This document shows, piece after piece, positions 1-6,067 of a DNA stretch of 11,935 nt (its first letter is position 1; each line of letters opens with the position of its first letter). Below the pieces are notes generated by a model that searched no databases, was not told the DNA's origin, and worked only from the letters and a program-made list of their open reading frames with translations. The position numbers and the translations under genes were made by a program. Source of the DNA: JBOGGN01 sp050744165 (GTDB lineage: Bacteria > Actinomycetota > Acidimicrobiia > Acidimicrobiales > Palsa-688). Where the stretch lies: NCBI GenBank assembly GCA_050744165.1, contig JBOGGN010000327.1, positions 1 to 11,935 of the forward strand. Direction: 5' to 3'.

Positions 1-118
1 GGCCGGAACCGCCTGAGCAGGGACGGGCGGGGCCGCCGGGGCAGGGATGGCCGGGGCCGCCGGGGCCGGAGCCGCCGGGGCAGGGAGGGCCGGGGCCGCC
101 GGGGCAGGGAGGGCCTGG
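1..118. repeat. Degenerate 24-base tandem repeats coding for Pro/Ala units
   Basis: The core CCGCCGGGGCAGGGA recurs at 33, 72 and 96. A variant unit starts at 57 and a degraded one near 12. Core spacings are 24, 15 and 24 bases, all multiples of three, so changes in copy number keep the minus-strand frame. Read on that strand they encode units such as PAPAAPAL and PAPAAPAI. The array probably expands and contracts by slippage. Confidence 0.7.
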
Positions 119-516
119 AAGGCAGGAAACACGAAAGGAATCGCTGGCGCCGCAGCCACAGCCTGGGACCAGTCCTCATCCGAGAGGGGCCCCAGCGGTG
201 AACGTGCCGACAGATCGGGGATGGTCAGCGACGGTTGTGTCGCGTTGGCATCGACCTCGGGCGTAACGGCAGGCGCCAGCTCCTCGGTACCGGTGGGACC
301 CGTTTCGGCGACGGGCATCGCTGCCTTGTCGAAGGCATCCGGTGACGCCAAGGCGGCTGCTACCCGGAGAAACCGCTCCGCTTCAAGGAACGACGGCGGT
401 ATGTCCGCTGTGTCCTCACCTTTGCCCGCCGGCGCCGACCGCGACTCATTGCCACCCCGTGACTCGGCATCGAGTGCTTCGGCCTCTAGAGGGTCGGCCT
501 GGCTCTCGTCAGCCAT
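1..516 (-). CDS. Partial CDS: acidic, then Pro/Ala-repeat protein of unknown function (C-terminal part outside window)
   Basis: On the minus strand an ATG at 516-514 opens a frame of 172 codons with no stop before the window edge, so only the N-terminal part is visible. The protein begins MADESQADPLEAEALDAES, an acidic and probably disordered stretch. A weakly helical part follows around residues 40-65 (FLEAERFLRVAAALASP), then more acidic sequence, and from about residue 135 repeats built on PAPAAPA. There is no signal peptide, membrane helix or catalytic motif in the visible part. Upstream codons stay open past the ATG, so a longer start cannot be excluded, but no convincing ATG or GTG was seen nearby and no strong ribosome site precedes the chosen one. 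It is divergent from the PDZ-Lon gene. In mycobacteria the gene divergent from the PDZ-Lon homologue encodes a zincin-like metalloprotease (Rv3195, from memory). Nothing visible here confirms that identity. I do not recognise the protein. Confidence 0.62.
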   Translation of the reverse strand, partial: MADESQADPLEAEALDAESRGGNESRSAPAGKGEDTADIPPSFLEAERFLRVAAALASPDAFDKAAMPVAETGPTGTEELAPAVTPEVDANATQPSLTIPDLSARSPLGPLSDEDWSQAVAAAPAIPFVFPAFQALPAPAAPALPAPAAPAPAAPAIPAPAAPPVPAQAVPA

Positions 517-734
517 AGCGGCGAGTAGGGCCTGCTTCGGAGATACCTGGGCGGCCGCCGCCCGTAGGGCCGAACTCCAATGGCAGAGCGGCCGGAGGTG
601 CCGCGCCCAAAGCGTTCCTGCACAGGCCCTGAGGTGCCAGTTGTACCCGCTCCGGCCGTGGCAGGCTGGGCCCGCTTCCCGCCTGGGCAGAACGTCGCGC
701 TCGGGCCGCCGTGATGAGAAAGTGACACCCGAGC
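517..734. promoter_or_regulatory. Divergent intergenic region between the Pro/Ala protein gene and the PDZ-Lon gene
   Basis: This 218-base gap separates the two divergent start codons and must hold the promoters of both. No convincing -35/-10 pair was found for either gene. GAGAAAG at 716-722 may act as the ribosome site for the GTG at 735, although its spacing is long. Frames that cross the gap are shadows of the neighbours and have no support. Confidence 0.4.
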
Positions 735-1862
735 GTGACCACGACCAACCAGATCGTACCGGAGAAGACCGGCGGCTTTTGGACAACTACGCCCGCCCGC
801 AAGCGCAACTGGGTCCTGCCGCTTCTCGTAACCATCCTGATCGCGCTGTCCGTCGGTTACGTCGTCGCCAACCACTACACGCAGAAGCTGTTCGCCATCA
901 CTCCGGGTACGGCCCAGACGGTACAGCCTTTCATCAGCGTTCCCAAGGACAAGTTGCACACCGACAGCGGCAAGATCCTGCTGGTCACGGTGTTCCAGGA
1001 ATCGATCAACCCCTTCACCTGGATCGGCGACAAGCTGGACCACAACGTCGAGATCCTGCACGTCGAGCAGCTGACCGGGAACACCCCGGCCAGCCAGCTG
1101 AACGCTGAGGACCAGGTGCAGATGGAGACGTCCACCCAGACGGCGGTCGTCGTGGCGCTACGGCGCCTCGGTTACCAGGTGAACCTGAACGGCATGGGCG
1201 CCGAGGTCGACGCCGTTGTGACCGGAACGCCAGCCGCCGGCGTTCTGAGCGCCGGCGATGTGATCACCTCCTTCGACGGCACTCCGATCCAGTCCGACGA
1301 CCAGTTGGTGACCGCCATCCTGATGCACCACCCGGGCGACACCGTGACCCTCCAGGTTCGGGAAGGGACGCCCGCCAAGGTCGTCACCAAGATGATGGTC
1401 CTGGCGTCGGCACCGGCCAACAGCGCCACGCCGACAACCCATGCCATATTGGGGATCCAAGCGTCCACCGACGAGATGCCCGACCTGCCGATCAACGTGT
1501 CGATCGACCCCGGCAACATCGGCGGACCGTCGGCCGGCCTGGCTTTTACCCTCGGGATCATCGATGACCTCACCTCGGGCACCCTGACGGGCGGCAAGGT
1601 CATCGCCGTGACGGGCGCCATCAATCCCGATGGCACCGTGGGCGATGTCGGGGGCGTGGCCCAAAAGGCGGTGGCGGTGACCCGGGCTGGCGCCGTCGCC
1701 TTTATCGTGCCCAACGTCGAGGTGAAGACGGCCGAGGCCCATGTGGGCACGCGGGTCAAAGTGATCGGCGTCGCCAACCTCGAGCAGGCCCTGCAGGCCA
1801 TGGGATCCCTGGGCGGGAACATCTCCGCGCTTCCCCCAGCGCCCGCCACCTTGTCGGGCTGA
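735..1862 (+). CDS. Membrane-anchored PDZ-Lon (S16 family) serine protease, YlbL/Rv3194c type
   Basis: The 375-residue protein matches the usual length of this family. A short basic N-terminal tail (ARKRN, 21-25) precedes one membrane helix at about 26-46, so the rest should lie outside the membrane. A PDZ domain spans about 145-222 (AGVLSAGDVITSFDGTPI is the carboxylate-loop and strand region). The C-terminal Lon proteolytic domain spans about 235-355. Its Ser-Lys dyad is visible: Ser266 in GNIGGPSAGLAF and Lys311 in VGGVAQKAVA, 45 residues apart, close to the 43 in E. coli Lon. There is no ATPase domain, so it does not unfold substrates as Lon does. The start is the first possible one: the frame has a TGA at 723-725, leaving GTG 735. 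In Bacillus YlbL is implicated in turnover of a cell-division inhibitor; the substrate here is unknown. Membership of the family is secure; the target is not. Confidence 0.93.
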   Translation: MTTTNQIVPEKTGGFWTTTPARKRNWVLPLLVTILIALSVGYVVANHYTQKLFAITPGTAQTVQPFISVPKDKLHTDSGKILLVTVFQESINPFTWIGDKLDHNVEILHVEQLTGNTPASQLNAEDQVQMETSTQTAVVVALRRLGYQVNLNGMGAEVDAVVTGTPAAGVLSAGDVITSFDGTPIQSDDQLVTAILMHHPGDTVTLQVREGTPAKVVTKMMVLASAPANSATPTTHAILGIQASTDEMPDLPINVSIDPGNIGGPSAGLAFTLGIIDDLTSGTLTGGKVIAVTGAINPDGTVGDVGGVAQKAVAVTRAGAVAFIVPNVEVKTAEAHVGTRVKVIGVANLEQALQAMGSLGGNISALPPAPATLSG

Positions 1863-1878
1863 GCCAAACGGCTGGACA

Positions 1879-1899
1879 TTGGTGCCCGAACGCCACCAA
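1879..1899 (+). terminator. Weak hairpin after the PDZ-Lon gene
   Basis: TTGGTG (1879-1884) pairs with CACCAA (1894-1899) around a nine-base loop, 17 bases after the stop codon. No T-tract follows, so this is at best a weak terminator or an RNA-stabilising stem. It does suggest that the kinase may be transcribed separately. Confidence 0.25.
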
Positions 1900-1949
1900 A
1901 TGGGACGCTCCGGTGCCTTCCGCGGGCGAGAGGTCACACCGCCGGTCCA

Positions 1950-2021
1950 CAATGGTGAGACGTTTTAACTTCTCCCCTCAAGACCCCGGACTGATCGTCC
2001 GATACCGACGCCCAACACGGC
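1950..2021 (+). promoter_or_regulatory. Possible promoter region of the sensor kinase gene
   Basis: The 159-base gap before the kinase contains the most AT-rich patch nearby, ACGTTTTAACTTCTC around 1960-1974, in otherwise very GC-rich DNA. It is flanked by a short GAGA/TCTC inverted repeat. A GATACC at 2001-2006 could serve as a -10. No Shine-Dalgarno sequence precedes the ATG at 2022. The evidence is base composition only. Confidence 0.25.
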
Positions 2022-4715
2022 ATGACATCAACTGTCGCTTTGATCCAATTTGCTACCGAGTTCTTGACGTTCTTGGTCGCGGCCGCGGGGCTGGCGCTGG
2101 TCGTCCTGCGCGACGAGTTGACGTCCAACCGGCCGCCGGAGCGGCTGGCCCTCACCGTCGGTTTTTTGGCTACTGCCTTGGCCGCGTTCGGGCGGGGGTC
2201 GCTCTTGCTCAAGGGGGACCTGGTGGCGTTCGTCATCGGGCTGCGGGCGGCAGGGATCGTGGGGCTCGCCATCGGGTCGATCTGGTGGTGGAAGGGCCGC
2301 GGGGTGGCCCGCCAGGCGCTGTGGGTGGGCCTCGCCGGCATGACCGTCGCCGACATCCTCCTGGTCATCGGTGCCGGTCGGGCCTCCAACGCCGCCTTGG
2401 CGGTGGCCAGCATCTCCATTGGCGCCGCCTTGCTTACCGCCAGCCGCCGTTCGGTGGCGGGCCAGGTGGCGGCCAGCGCCGCCGGCACCCTGCTCCTGGT
2501 GGTCCTGGTCCTGTCGGTGGCGCTGTCGGCGGTGCTGTCCTCGTCGGTCCAGAAGGAGGAGTTGAAGCGGCTCCAGTCCCGGGCCCTGATCGAGGCCAAT
2601 CTGGCGGTCAAGAGTGACGAGACGCAGGTTCCGACGGCCAGGCTGGCGGGGATCTTCCTCTACGACAGCCTCTCGGCCACGAGCGAGGGTTTGACTGCCG
2701 GGGAGGTCAACAACCTGCTGGCGGTTCTGACCGACGTTTATCCCGTCGGCCTCGAGTTCGTCTTCCCCAACGGCCAGATCGTGGGCGAGGCCGGCCTCGA
2801 CCAGGTGACGGCCACCCAGTTGGCCGGCGAGCCGCTCGTGCGCCAGGTGACCTGCGCGTCGAGCACCGGCTCGGTGTACGTGGTCAACAGCCGGTTCCAG
2901 TCGGTCGGCGCCTACGCCCTGTGCGCCAGCACCAACCCACCGACGGTGCTCGGGGTCCTCCTGGCGGTGAGCCCGCTCGACAACAGCTACCTGCTCAGCC
3001 GCAACAGCGACGACAGCACCATCTCATTGGCCATCGTGAGCCAGAATGCGGTCCTGGCGCGAGCTGGGACGGACCTCCCGTCAACGAAGAACCTGGTCGC
3101 CATCGGGTCGGAGGTCGTCGGCAACAGCCTGAAGATCAGCCGGGTGATCGGCAGTACCTACATCTCCGCCTACCCGATCACCCCCTCCACGGGGATCCCG
3201 GCGGGGGCAATCATCGTGTCCACGCCGACCTCGGCGGTGCTTTCCACGCGTGACCAGCTCTTCCAGACGCTGTTCCTGATTGCCCTCGGTGGCACGCTGG
3301 TGGCGCTCGGCCTGGCAGTGGTGATCGGCGACCGGATCACGGCTCGGCTGCGACGGCTGACGGTGGCCGCCGAGAGCATCCGCCGGGGTACGCGGGGCGA
3401 GCGGTCGGGCATCGAAGGCGACGACGAGATCGGCGTGCTGGGCTCGGCGTTCGACTCGATGGCGGTCTCGATCGAGGAGCAGACGCGCGCCCTGCGGGAG
3501 GCGGCCGACGACGAGACCAGGCTGCGCAACCGCTTGGAAGCGGTGGTCGCGGGCATGGGCGACTCATTGGTAGCGGTTGATTCCTTTGGGAACATCACTG
3601 ACTTCAACCAGGCGGCCGAGGAACTCACCGGCATCGCCGCCGTCAGCGCCATCCGCCAGCCCGTGGACATGGTGGTCAACCTGGTCAACGAGGATGGGGC
3701 TTCCCTCGGGCCACGGTTGCGGACACCGTCGCCGACCCGCTGGGGGATGCTGGCCACCGCCGTGCGGCGCGACGGCGCCGAGATCCCAGTCGCCGTCTCC
3801 GCCGGTGCCCTGCGGGGGCCCGGCAACGAGGTGGCCGGCCAGGTCCTGGTGCTGCGCGACCTGCGCCGCGAGCGCGAGGTCGAGCGCATGAAGACCGAGT
3901 TCCTGTCCCGGGTGGGCCACGAGCTACGCACCCCGCTGACCGGCATCATGGGCTACGCCGAGTTCCTCCTGCGCCGCACCGTTGCCGCCGAGCGGGCCCA
4001 GGTTTGCTACGACGAGATCCTGACCTCGGCCAAACGGTTGCTGCGGGTCGTCGAGATGCTCGAGTTCTTCGCCTCCTCGGGCGCCGGGCGGGTCCTCCTC
4101 AGACCCGAGCCGCTCGATGTGCGCCAGCTGATCGAGGTGGTTGTCACTCCCTGGATGGAGCGCGAGCCGGGGGCCATCAACCGCCGTGTGGCCAAGCGGG
4201 TCCCGGAGGTCAACGGGGACAAGCGGTGGCTGGCTCTCGCCCTCGACGAGCTGATCGACAACGCCGTCAAGTTCTCCCCCGGCGGGCCGCACGTCATGGT
4301 CACGGCCGGGTTGGCGACCGCCCGTGCGGGCACCGACAACCGTCTCACCGGGCCCACTACGGGCGGTTCCCCGACCGCCGAGCCTCCTCCGCTGGTCCCG
4401 GTGGTCGAGATCGCCGTCGTCGACCGTGGCAAGGGGATGACCCCGGAGGAGCAGGCGACCGCGTTCAGCGAGTTCGTCCAGGGCGACAGTTCCGATACAC
4501 GGCAGTTCGGAGGGCTCGGACTCGGGCTCAGCCTGGTCCAGCGGGTCGTGGAGGGCCACGGTGGCATGGTGAAGTGCACCTCGCTTCCCGGACGTGGGTC
4601 GACTTTCACGATCGTCCTGCCCGTGCCTCCCGATACCGTGCACGACCTCGACGTGGAACCACCCGCGAGCGAGGTCGAGTCGCGGCGCAGCAGCAGCCGA
4701 ACGCCGATTGCCTGA
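2022..4715 (+). CDS. Multi-pass membrane sensor histidine kinase with extracytoplasmic, HAMP, PAS, HisKA and HATPase domains
   Basis: This 897-residue protein autophosphorylates on histidine and should pass phosphate to a response regulator. The N-terminus carries several hydrophobic segments (about 10-30, 43-63, 68-88, 98-118, 122-140, 150-172). An extracytoplasmic domain of roughly 235 residues (175-410) follows, with two cysteines (278, 301) that could form a disulfide, then a last helix (about 413-436). HAMP lies at about 437-490, PAS at 500-615 (GDSLVAVDSFGNITDFNQAAEELTG in pieces), and HisKA at 622-690 with His633 in VGHELRTPLTG. The ATPase domain has Asn747 (DELIDNAVKFSPGG), the G1 box DRGKGM (801-806) and the G2 box GLGLGLSL (831-838), so it looks active. 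A Pro/Gly/Thr-rich insertion at about 764-792 sits between N and G1. An in-frame TGA at 1992-1994 leaves ATG 2022 as the first start. No response regulator is encoded in the window, so the partner and signal are unknown. Confidence 0.95.
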   Translation: MTSTVALIQFATEFLTFLVAAAGLALVVLRDELTSNRPPERLALTVGFLATALAAFGRGSLLLKGDLVAFVIGLRAAGIVGLAIGSIWWWKGRGVARQALWVGLAGMTVADILLVIGAGRASNAALAVASISIGAALLTASRRSVAGQVAASAAGTLLLVVLVLSVALSAVLSSSVQKEELKRLQSRALIEANLAVKSDETQVPTARLAGIFLYDSLSATSEGLTAGEVNNLLAVLTDVYPVGLEFVFPNGQIVGEAGLDQVTATQLAGEPLVRQVTCASSTGSVYVVNSRFQSVGAYALCASTNPPTVLGVLLAVSPLDNSYLLSRNSDDSTISLAIVSQNAVLARAGTDLPSTKNLVAIGSEVVGNSLKISRVIGSTYISAYPITPSTGIPAGAIIVSTPTSAVLSTRDQLFQTLFLIALGGTLVALGLAVVIGDRITARLRRLTVAAESIRRGTRGERSGIEGDDEIGVLGSAFDSMAVSIEEQTRALREAADDETRLRNRLEAVVAGMGDSLVAVDSFGNITDFNQAAEELTGIAAVSAIRQPVDMVVNLVNEDGASLGPRLRTPSPTRWGMLATAVRRDGAEIPVAVSAGALRGPGNEVAGQVLVLRDLRREREVERMKTEFLSRVGHELRTPLTGIMGYAEFLLRRTVAAERAQVCYDEILTSAKRLLRVVEMLEFFASSGAGRVLLRPEPLDVRQLIEVVVTPWMEREPGAINRRVAKRVPEVNGDKRWLALALDELIDNAVKFSPGGPHVMVTAGLATARAGTDNRLTGPTTGGSPTAEPPPLVPVVEIAVVDRGKGMTPEEQATAFSEFVQGDSSDTRQFGGLGLGLSLVQRVVEGHGGMVKCTSLPGRGSTFTIVLPVPPDTVHDLDVEPPASEVESRRSSSRTPIA

Positions 4716-6025
4716 TGGCCCACCGGCTTTCCCCTCCCCGGCCCCCTGGTGGGGCCCACAATGCTGGCTGGAGGAGCCGCTCGGTGGCCGTCCTGCTCCT
4801 GGCGGCGGCGGCCAGCCTCGGCCTGGCGGCGTGTAGCGGCTCCTCGACCAAGGGGATCGGCCAGCTGACCGTCGTCGGTGTCGTCCGGGTGACACCGTCG
4901 CACGGCAGCGCTCACCTGGTCCATACCGGCTACACCTTCCACGCCGCCGACATGGTTCAGGTGGTCAACGGCGACGCCGCCATCGATCTCGCTCCGTCGG
5001 GCATGGTCCTCATGCGCCCGGGCACCAACCTGGTCCTCGGGCCGACCCTGCGCCTGGTTGTGGGCGACATCCTGGTGCAGCCGGCGGGCCACACCATCAA
5101 GGTCGCGACCCCCGAGGCGACGCTCGTGGTTCCCTCGGGCGCGATCCAGCTGGCGATGCCGACGGCGGGCAACTTGGGCGTCAAGGTGTATCAGTCGACG
5201 GCGAACGTCGAGGTGGCCGGGAGTCCCCCGGTGGCCATCGCGGCGCCCCGGCAGGTCGTCCTGACAAGCCAGACCCAGCCACCCCTCCAGGTGGTGCCGT
5301 TGCAGTACCGCGACGACGACACCTGGGACCGGCAGTACTTGGCCCAAGCGGTGGAGGTGTCGACACAGCTGGCGGCCGCGGCCACCGGGTTCAACGCCCA
5401 GATTCCTGCCGCCGACGCCAGCGACGTGGCCTTCTATCAGGCGCTTCTCCCGCAACTGGCGGGACGGGCGGACTTCGTGCAGGCGTTCGATGCCGTGATC
5501 CAGCACCAGGCGACGCCTTCGGCCAAGTCGATGGCGGGTGACTACCTGATGGCGTCGATCATCGCCCTGCGAGGCGCCCGTGGCAGCCTGCAGGACCGGA
5601 TGAACGCCGAGCTGGCCTTCTTCGCGCAAGGGGCGCCCTGGGGCTTCGTGGCCTATGACCAGGGCGTTACCAACCTGAGCGGTGTGCTGTCCGACGTGCT
5701 CGGGGCGATCGGCCGGGCCACTTTGCCGTCGTCGGGCTCCTCGCCCCAGATTGCGCTGCCCCCGCTTTCGACGACGAGCCCAACCACGGTGCCACCCGCC
5801 ACGAAGACGCCCACCTCGACGCCCACCGCGATAGGCCCGCCCGTCACCACTCCCACGACCGTCCCCGCGACGCCGACCAAACCGACAGGCCCGACCACCA
5901 CGACAGTGCCGCCGCTCATCCAGCTCCCGGTGCCGATCATCGGCGGACCGCTCGGCAACGTCTTGGATCCCTTACTCGATCCCATCATCCAAACGCTGAA
6001 CAACATCTTGGCCGGCAAGGGCTAG
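4715..6025 (+). CDS. Lipoprotein with FecR-like domain and Thr/Pro-rich C-terminal region
   Basis: The start overlaps the kinase stop by one base (TGATG), so the 436-residue protein is probably made by translational coupling and should act with the kinase. A basic N-region (RSRS, 21-23), a hydrophobic core and the lipobox LAAC predict lipid attachment at Cys40, the only cysteine in the protein. Residues about 50-185 look like a FecR-type beta domain (WRVTP-like start at VVRVTPSHGSA, then a run of short strands ending at PRQVVLT). FecR domains sit outside the membrane in iron-signalling anti-sigma regulators, but they also occur in other surface proteins. Residues 205-335 are mostly helical and unrecognised. 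A Thr/Pro-rich stretch at 348-400 looks like a wall-spanning linker, and the last 36 residues are hydrophobic (LPVPIIGGPLGNVLDPLLDP). The open frame extends upstream inside the kinase, but that part is a shadow. The role as kinase accessory or ligand-binding partner is inferred. Confidence 0.85.
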   Translation: MAHRLSPPRPPGGAHNAGWRSRSVAVLLLAAAASLGLAACSGSSTKGIGQLTVVGVVRVTPSHGSAHLVHTGYTFHAADMVQVVNGDAAIDLAPSGMVLMRPGTNLVLGPTLRLVVGDILVQPAGHTIKVATPEATLVVPSGAIQLAMPTAGNLGVKVYQSTANVEVAGSPPVAIAAPRQVVLTSQTQPPLQVVPLQYRDDDTWDRQYLAQAVEVSTQLAAAATGFNAQIPAADASDVAFYQALLPQLAGRADFVQAFDAVIQHQATPSAKSMAGDYLMASIIALRGARGSLQDRMNAELAFFAQGAPWGFVAYDQGVTNLSGVLSDVLGAIGRATLPSSGSSPQIALPPLSTTSPTTVPPATKTPTSTPTAIGPPVTTPTTVPATPTKPTGPTTTTVPPLIQLPVPIIGGPLGNVLDPLLDPIIQTLNNILAGKG

Positions 6026-6030
6026 GGGGT

Positions 6031-6054
6031 CCCGCAAAAGGGCGGGTAACCGCC
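6031..6054 (+). promoter_or_regulatory. Two mutually exclusive hairpins / palindrome upstream of the DivIVA-MuF gene
   Basis: CCCGC (6031-6035) can pair with GCGGG (6042-6046) across AAAAGG. Alternatively GGCGG (6041-6045) pairs with CCGCC (6050-6054) across a GTAA tetraloop. The two stems share bases and cannot form together. The first could be a weak terminator of the kinase-lipoprotein unit, although no T-tract follows. As DNA, the second is a palindrome immediately before the putative -10 box of the next gene and could be an operator. Confidence 0.35.
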
Positions 6055-6061
6055 ATACGCT
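6052..6061 (+). promoter_or_regulatory. Putative -10 box of a leaderless promoter for the DivIVA-MuF gene
   Basis: GCCATACGCT contains TACGCT, which fits the actinobacterial -10 pattern TAnnnT, and ends six bases before the ATG at 6068. No Shine-Dalgarno sequence lies in the gap. A start of transcription at or next to the ATG, and hence a leaderless mRNA, is the simplest reading. Nine of ten bases match the box before the UPF0182 gene. No clear -35 was seen. Confidence 0.4.
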
Positions 6062-6067
6062 CACGAC

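Noticed and set aside
1..118. CRISPR array
   Set aside because: The repeats are contiguous, codon-phased and degenerate, with no unique spacers. They encode Pro/Ala units.
47..1108. 353-codon plus-strand frame at the left edge
   Set aside because: It is the complement of the Pro/Ala repeat and then overlaps the PDZ-Lon gene out of frame. Its Gly/Ala/Arg product has no domain.
4004..4714. Upstream extension of the lipoprotein frame inside the kinase gene
   Set aside because: The kinase ATPase motifs occupy the other frame here. The signal peptide and lipobox place the lipoprotein start at 4715.
4007..5629. 540-codon minus-strand frame opposite the kinase end and the lipoprotein
   Set aside because: No recognisable domain, and it spans two well-supported genes on the other strand.
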